Shown here: piece after piece, positions 1-9,227 of the stretch
How the letters are laid out: the number at the start of each line of letters is the position of its first letter
How positions within the stretch are numbered: position 1 is the first letter of the stretch
Source of the DNA: Janthinobacterium rivuli
Lineage (GTDB): Bacteria > Pseudomonadota > Gammaproteobacteria > Burkholderiales > Burkholderiaceae_D
Length of the DNA: 64,000 bases
Reading direction: 5' to 3'
NCBI RefSeq assembly: GCF_029690045.1
Contig: NZ_CP121464.1
Span: 2,790,001-2,854,000 of the forward strand
Notes under the pieces: model-generated
Databases searched by the model: none
The model's input: the letters and a program-made list of their open reading frames with translations, nothing else
What the model was told of the DNA's origin: nothing
Translations under genes and position numbers: made by a program

Positions 1-2
1 TG

Positions 3-479
3 GAAGAAATTTCCATCCTGTTCGGTGGCCGTATCGCCGAAGAGATTTTCGTGGGACAAATGTCCACGGGCGCGTCGAACGACTTCTCGCGCGCCACCAA
101 GCTGGCCCGTTCCATGGTGACCCGTTTCGGCATGTCCGACAGCATGGGCGTGATGGTCTACGAAGACAGCGAAAACGAAGGTTTCTTCGGTGGCGCCACC
201 AAGACGATCTCGGAAGCGACCCAGCAAAAGGTCGATGCTGAAATCCGCAACATTCTCGACAAGCAATATGCTTTGGCGCGCACCTTGCTGGAAGGCAACC
301 GAGACAAGGTCGAAATGATGACCAAAGCCTTGCTGGAATGGGAAACCATTGATGCAGAGCAAATCAATGACATCATGGCCGGCCTGGAGCCGCGTCCACC
401 GAAAGTCATCCCGCCACGCCGCAATGCGGGCGACAGCGGCACGGGCGGCATCTCGCCTAACGTGACGGCACCAGCCTGA
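3..479 (+). CDS. ftsH: ATP-dependent zinc metalloprotease FtsH, C-terminal part
   Basis: This is the 3' end of ftsH, cut by the left edge of the window; 158 residues remain, read in the frame that begins at base 3. FtsH is a membrane-anchored hexameric AAA+ protease that degrades misfolded membrane proteins and regulatory proteins such as LpxC and sigma-32. The surviving part is the end of the M41 peptidase domain, with the conserved stretches GGRIAEEIF, TGASNDF.RAT.LAR.MVT.FGMSD and the late ALLEWETIDAEQI region, followed by a proline- and glycine-rich tail. The ATPase domain and the HEAGH zinc site lie outside the window. folP and glmM follow on the same strand, which is the usual order in proteobacteria. 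Confidence 0.96.
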   Translation, partial: EEISILFGGRIAEEIFVGQMSTGASNDFSRATKLARSMVTRFGMSDSMGVMVYEDSENEGFFGGATKTISEATQQKVDAEIRNILDKQYALARTLLEGNRDKVEMMTKALLEWETIDAEQINDIMAGLEPRPPKVIPPRRNAGDSGTGGISPNVTAPA

Positions 480-525
480 TAACGGCCGCCCTGACCGGCG
501 GCGCGCAAGGGTATGGCAAGAACGA

Positions 526-552
526 GGGTAAGGAGCAATCCTTGCCCTTTTT
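526..552 (+). terminator. Rho-independent terminator after ftsH
   Basis: A 9-bp stem (GGGTAAGGA at 526-534 with TCCTTGCCC at 539-547, including one U-G wobble) closes a GCAA tetraloop and is followed by five T. It sits 47 bases after the ftsH stop and 42 bases before folP, so folP and glmM may have partly separate transcription. Confidence 0.75.
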
Positions 553-594
553 CGTTGCCGCGGCAGTTTTTTCCTGACGACTACAAAGATTCAC

Positions 595-1428
595 ATGCGA
601 CACTATTTGCAATTCGGCCGTTTCGGCTTCAACCTGTCCGGCACGCAGGCGCTGGTGATGGGCATCCTGAACATCACGCCTGACTCGTTTTCCGATGCGG
701 GCCAGTATCAACACCTGGAGTTTGCCATCTCGCGCGCCGAGCAGATGATGGTTGACGGCGTCGACATCATCGACATCGGCGGCGAATCGAGCCGTCCCGG
801 CGCGCCGCCGCTGCCGCTGCAGGGCGAGTTGCAGCGCGTCATGCCGGTGCTGTACGCCTTGCGCGATTGCGGCAAGCCGCTGTCCGTCGACACCTATAAA
901 CCCGAAGTGATGCGCGAAGCCATCCTGGCGGGTGCCGACATGATCAACGATATCAACGGTTTCCGCGCGCCAGGCGCCATCGACGCCGTGCGGGACAGCG
1001 ATTGTGCGCTGTGCATCATGCACATGCAGAACATGCCAGAAACCATGCAAGCCCAGCCGCAGTACGAGGATGTGGTGCGCGAAGTCATCGACTTCTTGCG
1101 CGAACGCATCGACACGATGACGGCGGCCGGCATCGCCCGCGAACGCCTGTGCATTGACCCCGGTTTCGGTTTTGGCAAGACGGTGGAGCAGAACTATGCC
1201 TTGCTGCGCGCCACGCGCCAGCTGCGCAGCGAGCTGGACCTGCCGGTGCTGGCCGGCCTGTCGCGCAAATCGATGATCGGCGCCGTCACGGGACGTCCCG
1301 TCGAGCAGCGCCTGGCCGGCAGTGTTGCCGGTGCGCTTGCTGCGGTAGCGCAAGGTGCGGAAATTATCCGTGTGCATGATGTAGCTGAAACCGTCGATGC
1401 ACTGAAGGTCTGGCGCATGGCACACTGA
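595..1428 (+). CDS. folP: Dihydropteroate synthase
   Basis: FolP condenses 6-hydroxymethyl-dihydropterin pyrophosphate with p-aminobenzoate to give dihydropteroate in cytoplasmic folate synthesis, and is the sulfonamide target. The 277 residues match the family length. Visible motifs are [15 protein letters not shown] near residue 22, the pterin-site [11 protein letters not shown] near 61, SVDTYKP near 97, [19 protein letters not shown] near 187 and the substrate loop [11 protein letters not shown] near 220, ending with [12 protein letters not shown]. The ATG is 116 bases after ftsH, beyond a terminator, and glmM begins 40 bases after the stop. Nothing appears truncated. Confidence 0.97.
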   Translation: MRHYLQFGRFGFNLSGTQALVMGILNITPDSFSDAGQYQHLEFAISRAEQMMVDGVDIIDIGGESSRPGAPPLPLQGELQRVMPVLYALRDCGKPLSVDTYKPEVMREAILAGADMINDINGFRAPGAIDAVRDSDCALCIMHMQNMPETMQAQPQYEDVVREVIDFLRERIDTMTAAGIARERLCIDPGFGFGKTVEQNYALLRATRQLRSELDLPVLAGLSRKSMIGAVTGRPVEQRLAGSVAGALAAVAQGAEIIRVHDVAETVDALKVWRMAH

Positions 1429-1468
1429 GCCTGTAAGATTTATCATAAACAACAAAAAGAGAAATACT

Positions 1469-2806
1469 ATGACGCGTAAATATTTTGGTACCGATGGCAT
1501 TCGTGGCCTGGTGGGCACGGCTCCGATTACCCCCGATTTCGTCATGCGCCTCGGCTATGCGGCCGGCAAGGTGCTGGCCAAGTCGCAAGGCGGCAAGACC
1601 CGCCCGACGGTGCTGATCGGCAAGGACACGCGCATTTCCGGCTACATGCTGGAAGCGGCGCTGGAAGCGGGCCTGTCGGCCGCTGGCGTGGACGTGATGC
1701 TGGCCGGCCCCATGCCGACGCCGGCCATCGCCTACCTGACGCGGGCGTTGCGCCTGTCGGCTGGCGTCGTCATTTCCGCCTCGCACAATCCCTACCATGA
1801 CAATGGCATCAAGTTCTTTTCCGGCCAGGGCACCAAGCTGCCCGACAGCGTGGAGCTGGAAATCGAAGCGGCGCTCGACGAACCGATGGCCTGCGTGCCA
1901 TCTGAAAAGCTGGGCCGCGCCAAGCGCCTGGACGATGCCCAGGGCCGCTACATCGAATTTTGCAAGGGCACCTTCCCGAACGAGCTGGATCTGCGCGGCC
2001 TGAAGATCGTCGTCGATTGCGCACACGGCGCCGCCTACCATATCGCGCCGCACGTGTTCCATGAGCTGGGCGCGGAAGTCATCGCCATCGGCAACAAGCC
2101 CGACGGTTTCAACATCAATGCGGGCTTCGGCGCCACGGCAACCAAGGCCATGGCCGAAGCCGTCGTCGAGCACGGCGCGGACCTGGGCATCGCCCTCGAT
2201 GGCGACGCCGACCGCCTGATCATGTGCGACGCCACGGGCCGCCTGTATAACGGCGACGAACTGTTGTACGTCATGGTCAAGGACCGCCTGGCAACAGGCC
2301 CCGTGGCCGGTGCCGTCGGCACCTTGATGACCAACATGGCGCTGGAAGTGCTGTTCAAGCAGCAGGGCATCGGCTTTGCGCGCGCCAAGGTGGGCGACCG
2401 CTACGTGCTGGAAGTCATGAAGGAAAAGGGCTGGATACTGGGCGGCGAAGGCTCCGGCCATTTGCTGTGCCTGGACAAGCACACGACGGGTGACGGCATC
2501 GTCTCCGCGCTGCAAGTATTGTCCGCGCTCAAGCGCAGCGGACAGAGCCTGCAGCAATGCCTGGCCGAACTGGTGCTGTTCCCGCAAACCCTGATCAACC
2601 TGCGCGTGGCGCCCGGTTTCGACTGGCAGAAAAATGCCGCCATGGTGGCCGAGAAAGAACTGGTCGAGGCCGAGCTGGGTGACACGGGCCGCGTGCTGAT
2701 CCGCGCTTCGGGCACGGAACCGCTGATCCGCGTGATGGTGGAAGCGAAGGATAAAGCGAACGCTGAAAGCATGGCGCGCCGCATCGCCGATAAAGTGGCT
2801 GTGTAA
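1469..2806 (+). CDS. glmM: Phosphoglucosamine mutase
   Basis: GlmM interconverts glucosamine-6-phosphate and glucosamine-1-phosphate, supplying UDP-GlcNAc for peptidoglycan and LPS. The protein has 445 residues, the normal length. It begins with [10 protein letters not shown], carries the phosphoserine loop [18 protein letters not shown] near residue 100, the metal-binding loop DGDADRLI near residue 243, GGEGSGH in domain 3, and the phosphate-binding [12 protein letters not shown] in the last domain. It lies 40 bases after folP with no terminator between, so folP-glmM is probably one transcript. The two tRNA genes follow about 80 bases later. Confidence 0.97.
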   Translation: MTRKYFGTDGIRGLVGTAPITPDFVMRLGYAAGKVLAKSQGGKTRPTVLIGKDTRISGYMLEAALEAGLSAAGVDVMLAGPMPTPAIAYLTRALRLSAGVVISASHNPYHDNGIKFFSGQGTKLPDSVELEIEAALDEPMACVPSEKLGRAKRLDDAQGRYIEFCKGTFPNELDLRGLKIVVDCAHGAAYHIAPHVFHELGAEVIAIGNKPDGFNINAGFGATATKAMAEAVVEHGADLGIALDGDADRLIMCDATGRLYNGDELLYVMVKDRLATGPVAGAVGTLMTNMALEVLFKQQGIGFARAKVGDRYVLEVMKEKGWILGGEGSGHLLCLDKHTTGDGIVSALQVLSALKRSGQSLQQCLAELVLFPQTLINLRVAPGFDWQKNAAMVAEKELVEAELGDTGRVLIRASGTEPLIRVMVEAKDKANAESMARRIADKVAV

Positions 2807-2850
2807 AGGCAGGCGTCGATAGTTATTTCCATCTAATTCGTCTATGGCAA

Positions 2851-2879
2851 TTGACGAAATTGGGTGGGGGCGTTATTAT
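2851..2879 (+). promoter_or_regulatory. Sigma-70 promoter for the tRNA-Pro gene
   Basis: TTGACG (2851-2856) and TATTAT (2874-2879) are separated by 17 bp. The -10 ends 8 bases before the tRNA 5' end at 2888, which fits a stable-RNA promoter. A G-rich spacer lies between the boxes. Confidence 0.75.
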
Positions 2880-2887
2880 CTTGTCTT

Positions 2888-2964
2888 CGGAGTGTGGCGC
2901 AGCCCGGTAGCGCACCTGGTTTGGGACCAGGGGGTCCAAGGTTCGAATCCTTGTACTCCGACCA
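2888..2964 (+). tRNA. tRNA-Pro (anticodon UGG)
   Basis: The 77-nt gene folds into a full cloverleaf. The acceptor stem CGGAGTG pairs with TACTCCG (one wobble), the anticodon stem is CCTGG/CCAGG, the 7-nt loop TTTGGGA gives anticodon TGG, and the T-loop GTTCGAATC is standard. The CCA end is encoded at 2962-2964. A strong promoter precedes it and a terminator follows 10 bases downstream. Confidence 0.97.
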
Positions 2965-2974
2965 AAGTCATAAG

Positions 2975-3002
2975 CGGGCTGTCAGAAATGACAGCCCGTT
3001 TT
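2975..3002 (+). terminator. Rho-independent terminator after tRNA-Pro
   Basis: A perfect 10-bp stem (CGGGCTGTCA at 2975-2984, TGACAGCCCG at 2989-2998) with a GAAA loop is followed by four T. It separates tRNA-Pro from tRNA-Arg. A second perfect 9-bp hairpin without a T-run lies at 3010-3033. Confidence 0.85.
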
Positions 3003-3058
3003 CTATTCCGCGCCAGCATTTCATTGCTGGCGCGCATGGACTAAAATACTGCACCTCT

Positions 3059-3133
3059 CCGCCCATCGTTCAACGGATAGGACAACGGTCTTCTAAACCG
3101 TGAATGGGGGTTCGATTCCCTCTGGGCGGACCA
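3059..3133 (+). tRNA. tRNA-Arg (anticodon UCU)
   Basis: The 75-nt gene has acceptor stem CCGCCCA/TGGGCGG, anticodon stem ACGGT/ACCGT and loop CTTCTAA, giving anticodon TCT. The T-arm is GGGGG-TTCGATT-CCCTC, and CCA is encoded at 3131-3133. It reads AGA codons, which are rare in this GC-rich genome. Confidence 0.95.
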
Positions 3134-3222
3134 GTTTCATACTGGCCACAATCATGCGGCGGCAAGCTGCCTCAACTCACCGCACCGCATCTTTTTCCCT
3201 CATTCAGTTTCCGCGCACCGCT

Positions 3223-3402
3223 TCAGGGCTGCGCGCACAGCACCACGCTCAGCAAATACAGCAGCGGCGCCGCGCACAGCAGGGCCGAGCACAGCGATAG
3301 CACTTTCTTGCTGGTCACGCGCGCCAGGCGCAGCCGTTCGCGCACGGGCAAATGCTGGCGCAGCACATTGCGCGCGCGTGGCTGGAACGGGGATTCATGC
3401 AT
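3223..3402 (-). CDS. Small hypothetical membrane protein (59 aa)
   Basis: This short reading frame starts at an ATG preceded by AAGGAG at a normal distance. The 59-residue product has an arginine-rich N-terminal half followed by one hydrophobic segment at about residues 35-57, so an inner-membrane protein with a cytoplasmic N-terminus is likely. I do not recognise the family. The gene lies between tRNA-Arg and the GbsR-type regulator, about 100 bases from the latter. The good ribosome site and the arginine-then-hydrophobic pattern are the only support; no homology could be tested. Confidence 0.5.
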   Translation of the reverse strand: MHESPFQPRARNVLRQHLPVRERLRLARVTSKKVLSLCSALLCAAPLLYLLSVVLCAQP

Positions 3403-3505
3403 GAGGACTCCTTCGCAAGGGTGGTGCCAGCCAGCATAGCGAGAGGGGCATAAAGACAGTGTAAAGAGTCAGGCGCGGCGCGTATGCGCGCTGTAAACGC
3501 CGCGC

Positions 3506-4084
3506 TTATTTATCGCCGTCGTCGGGGCTCTTGCCAAACAGGCGATCCTTGGCGTTGAGCAGTTTTTGCACCTTGGCGCCCATTTTCATCAGCTGCGCCA
3601 TCGATTCGGGCGACAGGCGCTGCAAGTCGTCGAACCAGGTGTTGGCCAAGTCGACCAATTCATACATTTCGCGCATGCGCTCCTGCGCATACTGGTCGAC
3701 GGGTTCCGTGGCCGGCGCCAGCAGCGATTCGCGCAGCACCGTCAAGGTGGGCGCCACTTCGCGGCGGCGGCGTTCGGCGGCCACCACGCGGAAGATTTGC
3801 CACACATCGCCCAGCGAGGAAAAATACTCGCGCCGGTCGCCGGGGATGCGCGACTGGCGGATCAAGCCCCAGCCCTGCAATTCCTTCAGGCCGATGCTCA
3901 CGTTCGAGCGCGAAAAACTCAGGTGTTCCGCGATTTCATCCGCGTGTAAAGGATGCTCCGCGACAAACAACAAGGCGTACACTTGCCCCACTGTGCGGTT
4001 AAAGCCCCAGCGGCTGCCCATCTCGCCGAAATGGCTGACGAAGGTCAGGATCAGCGGCGTCATTTGGATATGTTGAGTTTTCAT
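3506..4084 (-). CDS. GbsR/MarR-type winged-helix transcriptional regulator
   Basis: The 192-residue protein has a winged-helix domain at about residues 30-100: LHADEIAEHLSFSRSNVSIGLKELQGWGLI is the helix-turn-helix and IPGDRREYF the wing. A long helical C-terminal part probably dimerises. This is the GbsR-like branch of the MarR superfamily. The start chosen is MKTQHIQM at 4084; the frame stays open 72 bases further upstream, but into the regulatory spacer. It is divergent from cydDCABX with a 117-bp spacer that holds palindromes, so control of the cytochrome bd genes is likely, as an inference from position. Confidence 0.85.
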   Translation of the reverse strand: MKTQHIQMTPLILTFVSHFGEMGSRWGFNRTVGQVYALLFVAEHPLHADEIAEHLSFSRSNVSIGLKELQGWGLIRQSRIPGDRREYFSSLGDVWQIFRVVAAERRRREVAPTLTVLRESLLAPATEPVDQYAQERMREMYELVDLANTWFDDLQRLSPESMAQLMKMGAKVQKLLNAKDRLFGKSPDDGDK

Positions 4085-4091
4085 AATTATC

Positions 4092-4185
4092 TGAATTTTT
4101 TCACGCCACACCCGCAGGGTCAATTGATATATGTCATGTTTCGCAGTATTATACAAAATATCGAATTTACAGAAAATTCTGAAAA
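4092..4185. promoter_or_regulatory. Divergent control region with two palindromes and a partial FNR-like site
   Basis: The spacer between the GbsR-type regulator and cydD is AT-rich. It contains the perfect palindrome TGAA-N4-TTCA at 4092-4103 and an imperfect palindrome at 4166-4185 with core CAGAA-AA-TTCTG. The two sites share a similar T-rich run and could be operators for the adjacent regulator. TTGAT-ATAT-GTCAT at 4124-4137 matches 8 of 10 FNR consensus bases and would fit oxygen control of cytochrome bd. All assignments here are inferred from pattern only. Confidence 0.4.
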
Positions 4186-4201
4186 CTCAAAAAGTATAGA
4201 G

Positions 4202-5890
4202 ATGCCGACTACGCCACTGTCCTTGCCCCGCTTTATTCTTCCCCGTGCCGCCAGCCTGGCGCAGGGCGGCGCCGCCTTGCTGTGGCTGCCCCAAGCGGCC
4301 TTGCTGGCCTGGGCCGTGCAAGCCATGCTGGACGGTGCAGCGTGGCGCGCTGCCTTGCTGCCTGCCGCTGGCGTGCTGCTGCTGGGCGTGCTGCGGGCCG
4401 GCTGCGAAGCGTGGGGCGCGCGGCGCATGTATGCGGCGGCGCGCGTGCACCTGTCCACCTTGCGCGCACAAGTGGCGCAAGCGCTGGCGCGCCGTTCGCC
4501 GCTGGACCGCCAGCGTGCGCAGTCGGGCCAGGCGGCCAGCGTCATCGCCGAACAGGCCGAAGCCATCGTGCCCTACCTGGTGCGCTACAAGCCCGCGCGC
4601 TGGAAAGTCATGCTGGTGCCGGTCGTGATCCTCGCCGTGGTGACGCCGCTGTCGTGGATCGCCGCCTTGATCCTGCTCATCGCCGCGCCGTTGATTCCCG
4701 TCTTCATGGCCCTGGTCGGCATGGGCGCGCAAGCGGCCAGCCGCGCACAAATGGTGGAAATGGGCAGCATGAACGCCTTTCTATTGGACCGCCTGCGCGG
4801 CCTGGCCACCCTGCGCGCGCTCGACGCCGTCGATGCCACGGCCGAACGGCTCGACGCCTCGTCGCAATCCGTGCGCCGGCGCACGATGGTGGTGCTGCGC
4901 ATCGCCTTTTTGTCGTCGGCCGTGCTGGAACTGTTTTCCGCGCTCGGTGTCGCCATGGTGGCGGCCTTCATCGGTTTCTCCCTCTTGGGCAGCATCAATT
5001 TCGGCACCTGGGGCCGCGAGCTGACCTTGGGGCAGGGCCTGTTCATCCTGTTGCTGGCGCCCGCGTTTTTCGAACCCTTGCGCGAACTGGCCGCCGTCTG
5101 GCACGACAAGGCGGCCGGCGAAGCGGGCCTGGCCGGCCTGCACGACCTGGCGGCCGACGGCGTGCCGCTGCCTGGGGCTGGCGTGGAAGTGGCTGCCGTC
5201 TCCGCTGCCGCCATGGCCGTGGCGCCGCCGCCCGCTATCGACATCCATCAACTGCGTTTTGCCCACCCTGGCGAAGCGCCCGTATTCGACCACTTTGACT
5301 TGAGCGTGCGCGCTGGCGAGCACGTGGCCCTGCTGGGCGCCAGCGGCGCCGGCAAGACCACCTTGCTGTCGCTGCTGGCCGGCTTGCTGCCCGCCAGCGG
5401 CGGAGACATCCGCATCGGCGGCGTGCGCCTGACCGACAGTACCGTCAATACCTTGCGCCAGCGCATGGCCTGGATGGGCCAGCGCCCGCACGTGTTTGCC
5501 GCCTCCGTCAGCCAGAATGTGACCCTGGGCCGCACGGGCGCCAGCGCCGCGCAAGTGACGCAGGCGCTGCACCTGGCCGACCTGGCTGCCGTGGCGCAGG
5601 CGCAGCCGGCCGTCATGCTCAGCGATGGCGGCCAGGGCTTGTCCGGCGGCGAAGCCGTGCGTCTGGCGCTGGCCCGCGTGGCCCTGCATCCGCATGCCGA
5701 CTTGCTGCTGGTCGATGAACCGACGGCGCACCTGGACAGCGAAACGGCGGCGCGCGTCACGGACGCCTTGCTGGCACTGGCGCAAGGCAAGACGATGATC
5801 GTCGCCACGCACGACCCCGTGCTGGCTGGCCGCCTGCAGCGCACGGTGCAGGTCGATGCCCGGGTATCGGCGCAGGAGCGGCAGGCATGA
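4202..5890 (+). CDS. cydD: Cysteine/glutathione ABC exporter subunit CydD
   Basis: CydD is one half of the CydDC inner-membrane exporter that moves reduced thiols and haem-related compounds to the periplasm and is needed to assemble cytochrome bd. The 562-residue protein has an N-terminal six-helix membrane domain (about 1-320) and a C-terminal ATPase with Walker A GASGAGKTT near residue 380, signature LSGGEAVRLALAR and Walker B LLLVDEPTAHLD. The start at 4202 (MPTTPLSLP) is preferred because the open frame further upstream would run through the regulatory spacer. The stop overlaps the cydC start by 4 bases (ATGA), so the two are translationally coupled. Confidence 0.93.
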   Translation: MPTTPLSLPRFILPRAASLAQGGAALLWLPQAALLAWAVQAMLDGAAWRAALLPAAGVLLLGVLRAGCEAWGARRMYAAARVHLSTLRAQVAQALARRSPLDRQRAQSGQAASVIAEQAEAIVPYLVRYKPARWKVMLVPVVILAVVTPLSWIAALILLIAAPLIPVFMALVGMGAQAASRAQMVEMGSMNAFLLDRLRGLATLRALDAVDATAERLDASSQSVRRRTMVVLRIAFLSSAVLELFSALGVAMVAAFIGFSLLGSINFGTWGRELTLGQGLFILLLAPAFFEPLRELAAVWHDKAAGEAGLAGLHDLAADGVPLPGAGVEVAAVSAAAMAVAPPPAIDIHQLRFAHPGEAPVFDHFDLSVRAGEHVALLGASGAGKTTLLSLLAGLLPASGGDIRIGGVRLTDSTVNTLRQRMAWMGQRPHVFAASVSQNVTLGRTGASAAQVTQALHLADLAAVAQAQPAVMLSDGGQGLSGGEAVRLALARVALHPHADLLLVDEPTAHLDSETAARVTDALLALAQGKTMIVATHDPVLAGRLQRTVQVDARVSAQERQA

Positions 5891-7569
5891 AAAATTCAAT
5901 GATGCTCAATCCCGTGCTGCGGCAATTGCTGCTGGCCCAGCCCGGCAAGCTGATCGGCGGCGCCTTGCTGGCGGCCCTGACGGCGGTGTCCGGCATGGCC
6001 TTATTGGGCTTGTCCGGCTGGTTTATCACGGCCACCTCGATTGCCGGCCTGCACGCGTCGACGGCGATCCTGTTCGACGTCTTCGGTCCATCGGCCGGTA
6101 TCCGCCTGCTGGCCATCGGCCGCACGGGTTCGCGCTATGCGGAACGGCTCGTCACGCACGACGCCACGTTCGCCGCGCTGGCCAGCATCCGCGTGCGGCT
6201 GTTCCGTGGCTGGTCGCGCCCGGAAGCGGCCAGCCGCTTGCTGCGCCAGCCCGCCAAGCTGCTGTTCCGCCTGACGGCCGATATCGACGCGCTCGAATCG
6301 CTGTATTTGCGCCTGCTGGTGCCTGCTTTCACGGCCTTGTGCGTAGCCTTGCTGGCCGGCGTGGCGCTGGGCGTGATGCAGTGGCAGCTGGGCCTGGGCC
6401 TGGCCGTGTGGCTGCTGGCCGCCGGCGGCGGCATCAGCTGGATGGTGGCGCAACGCGCCCGCCGTCCCGCCATCGTGCGTACACGCGCCATCGAAAAATT
6501 GCGCTCCGGCACCATCGACCTGATGGCGGGCCAGACGGATCTCGTGATGGCGGGCCGCATCGACGCCCAGTGCGCGGCGCTGGGGCAGATCGACCGGTCG
6601 CTGGCGCAAGCCGATTTCGCCCTGTTGCGCCTGGAAACTGCCGCCGGCGCCGCGTATGGCGTGGCGGGCAGCGCGACCCTGGCTGGCGTGTTGCTGGCCG
6701 TGGCCGCGCTGGTGCAGCAGCAAACGATGAGTGTGCCGCTGGCGGCCCTGGCCCTGTTGATCGCCCTGACGGCCGTGGAACCGTTCGCGGGACTGCGCCG
6801 CGGCGCGCTGGAAGCGGGCCGCATGCTGCTGGCCATACGCCGCCTGGCGCCGCGCCTGGAAGGAGACGACGTGGTGACGCCGCCCGTCGATGCCGCGCCG
6901 GGCTTGCGCCTGGAACACGTGAGCGCCGCGCATGCGGGCAGCCACGTTGCCATCTTGCACGACGTATCGCTGCACATCGCCGATGGCGAGCGCGTGGCCT
7001 TGATCGGCCCCAGCGGCGCGGGCAAGTCCACCTTGCTGGCCCTGGCCGCGCGCGAGCTGGCGCCGCTGTCGGGCAGTGTCCACGCGGGACGCGCCTGCCT
7101 GTTCACGCAGAAGACGGAATTGTTCCAGGACAGCTTGCGCGACAACCTGCGCCTGGCCGACCCGTGCGCCAGCGATGCGCAGCTGTGGGCGGCGCTGCAG
7201 GCAGCCGGTCTGGACGACGAGGTGCGGTCCTTCGCGGACGGCCTGGACACCAAGCTGGGCGAGGGCGGCCTGGGCTTGTCAGGCGGCCAGGCGCGGCGAT
7301 TGGCGCTGGCGCGGCTGTTCCTGCACGAATCGACCTTGTGGCTGCTGGACGAAGCGACGGAAGCGCTTAATGCGCAGACGGCGATCGATGTCTTGCAGCG
7401 CTTGGGGGCGCGCAGCGAAGGACGTACTTTGCTGATCGCCACCCACTTGCGGCGCGAAGCGGCGCAGGCGGACCGGCTGGTCAGCCTGCGCGATGGCCGC
7501 ATCGTGGGCGATGCGCGCCGTGGCACGCCAGCCTTTGAGGCAGCCATGGCGGGCTTGCGGGGGGACTGA
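5887..7569 (+). CDS. cydC: Cysteine/glutathione ABC exporter subunit CydC
   Basis: CydC is the partner half-transporter of CydD. The 560 residues comprise a membrane domain (about 1-310), beginning with the typical LSGWFITATSIAG segment, and an ATPase domain with Walker A GPSGAGKSTLL near residue 376, signature LSGGQARRLALAR and Walker B LWLLDEATEALN. It overlaps cydD by 4 bases. cydA starts 67 bases after its stop, with no clear terminator between, so cydDCABX is probably one transcript. This D-C-A-B-X order places the assembly exporter before the oxidase. Confidence 0.93.
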   Translation: MKNSMMLNPVLRQLLLAQPGKLIGGALLAALTAVSGMALLGLSGWFITATSIAGLHASTAILFDVFGPSAGIRLLAIGRTGSRYAERLVTHDATFAALASIRVRLFRGWSRPEAASRLLRQPAKLLFRLTADIDALESLYLRLLVPAFTALCVALLAGVALGVMQWQLGLGLAVWLLAAGGGISWMVAQRARRPAIVRTRAIEKLRSGTIDLMAGQTDLVMAGRIDAQCAALGQIDRSLAQADFALLRLETAAGAAYGVAGSATLAGVLLAVAALVQQQTMSVPLAALALLIALTAVEPFAGLRRGALEAGRMLLAIRRLAPRLEGDDVVTPPVDAAPGLRLEHVSAAHAGSHVAILHDVSLHIADGERVALIGPSGAGKSTLLALAARELAPLSGSVHAGRACLFTQKTELFQDSLRDNLRLADPCASDAQLWAALQAAGLDDEVRSFADGLDTKLGEGGLGLSGGQARRLALARLFLHESTLWLLDEATEALNAQTAIDVLQRLGARSEGRTLLIATHLRREAAQADRLVSLRDGRIVGDARRGTPAFEAAMAGLRGD

Positions 7570-7636
7570 CGGGCAAGCGGTCAGTATTTGAACGGTAGCA
7601 AATTTACACACAGTAGGGAAACACCAAGGAAATCAT

Positions 7637-9214
7637 ATGGACTTCGATATTGTCGCTTTATCCAGACTGCAGTTCGCGCTGACAGCTCTGTACCACTTTA
7701 TATTTGTTCCGCTGACGATAGGCCTGTCAGTGATCCTCGCCATCATGGAGACGGTTTACGTGATGACGAACCGCCCCATCTGGCGTGACATGACCAAGTT
7801 CTGGGGCGTCTTGTTCGGCATCAACTTCGCCATGGGCGTGGCGACGGGCATCGTCATGGAATTTCAGTTCGGCATGAACTGGAGCTATTACAGCCATTAT
7901 GTGGGCGACATTTTCGGCGCGCCGCTGGCCATCGAGGGCTTGATGGCCTTCTTCCTGGAAGCGACCTTTGTCGGCCTGTTCTTCTTCGGCTGGGACAAGC
8001 TGTCGAAGCGGGGCCACCTGGTCACGACCTGGCTGGTGGCCATCGGTTCGAACTTCTCGGCCCTGTGGATTTTGATCGCCAACGGCTGGATGCAAAATCC
8101 CGTCGGCGCGGCCTTCAATCCGCAAACCATGCGCATGGAAGTGACGGACTTCGGCGCCGTACTGACGAATCCGGTGGCGCAGGCGAAATTCGTGCACACG
8201 GTGTCGGCTGGCTATACGGCCGCGGCCATCTTCGTGCTCGGTATTTCCGCCTGGTATCTGCTGAAGGGCCGCCACGTGCAGCTGGCCAAGCGCTCGATGA
8301 CGGTGGCCGCCTCGTTCGGCCTGGCCGCCACCTTGTCGGTGGTGGTGCTCGGTGATGAAAGCGGCTACCTGTCGTCCGAACATCAGAAGATGAAGCTGGC
8401 CGCCATCGAGGCCATGTGGACCACGGAGCCGGCCCCGGCCGCCTTCACGGCCATCGGCTTCCCTGACGCGAAAGCGCGCGAGACGCATTACGCCGTCCAC
8501 ATCCCGATGGTGATGGGCTTGATCGGCACGCGTTCACTGTCGACGGAAATCCCCGGCATCGAGCAGCTGGTCGACCGTGGTGAACTGCTGATCAAGGATG
8601 GCATCAAGGCGTATGACGCGCTGCAAACCATCCGCGGCGTGGCGCCAGGCGCCCCCGTGCCGCAGGACGCGAAGGACGTGTTCGAGTCGAAAGGCCAGTC
8701 CATGGGCTATGCCTTGCTGCTGAAACGCTATGTCGACGATCCGCGCCAGGCCACGCCCGAGCAGATACGCAAGGCCGCGCTCGATACCGTGCCGCCCGTG
8801 GGGCCCTTGTTCTGGTCCTTCCGCGTGATGGTGGGCCTGGGCATGTTCTTTATCTTGCTGACTGGCACGTTCTTCGTGCTGTCGACGCGCCGCACCCTGG
8901 ACAAGCACCGCTGGCTGCTGAAGCTGGCCGTGTTCGCCATTCCGCTGCCGTGGGTGGCCATTGAGGCGGGCTGGATCGTGGCCGAAGTGGGCCGCCAGCC
9001 ATGGGTCATCGAAGGCGTGCTGCCAACGGCCGTGGCCGTCTCCAACCTGGGCGCTTCGACCCTGTTGATCACGATTGCCGGCTTTGCCGCCATCTACACC
9101 GTGCTGCTGATTATCGAAATGAAGCTCATGCTCAAGGCCATCCGCAAGGGGCCGGAAGAGAAGGCGCCGGCCCCCGCGCCTGCGGCCGCAGCCATTCATA
9201 CTCAACGCGCCTGA
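7637..9214 (+). CDS. cydA: Cytochrome bd ubiquinol oxidase subunit I
   Basis: CydA carries haems b558, b595 and d and oxidises ubiquinol while reducing O2 to water with high oxygen affinity. The 525-residue membrane protein has the N-terminal haem-ligand region LTALYHFIFVPLTIG (His near residue 19), KFVHTVSAGY (haem b558 axial His region), the quinol-loop residues in MKLAAIEAMWTTEPAP, the long type of Q-loop with DPR.ATPEQI near residue 370, and GRQPWVIEG near residue 454. AAGGA lies 7 bases upstream of the ATG. cydB follows after 13 bases. Confidence 0.97.
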   Translation: MDFDIVALSRLQFALTALYHFIFVPLTIGLSVILAIMETVYVMTNRPIWRDMTKFWGVLFGINFAMGVATGIVMEFQFGMNWSYYSHYVGDIFGAPLAIEGLMAFFLEATFVGLFFFGWDKLSKRGHLVTTWLVAIGSNFSALWILIANGWMQNPVGAAFNPQTMRMEVTDFGAVLTNPVAQAKFVHTVSAGYTAAAIFVLGISAWYLLKGRHVQLAKRSMTVAASFGLAATLSVVVLGDESGYLSSEHQKMKLAAIEAMWTTEPAPAAFTAIGFPDAKARETHYAVHIPMVMGLIGTRSLSTEIPGIEQLVDRGELLIKDGIKAYDALQTIRGVAPGAPVPQDAKDVFESKGQSMGYALLLKRYVDDPRQATPEQIRKAALDTVPPVGPLFWSFRVMVGLGMFFILLTGTFFVLSTRRTLDKHRWLLKLAVFAIPLPWVAIEAGWIVAEVGRQPWVIEGVLPTAVAVSNLGASTLLITIAGFAAIYTVLLIIEMKLMLKAIRKGPEEKAPAPAPAAAAIHTQRA

Positions 9215-9227
9215 GGAGGGCCAGACC

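Noticed and set aside
2844-3439. Several short open frames across the two tRNA genes
   Set aside because: They run through tRNA sequence and terminators, have no ribosome sites and encode no plausible protein.
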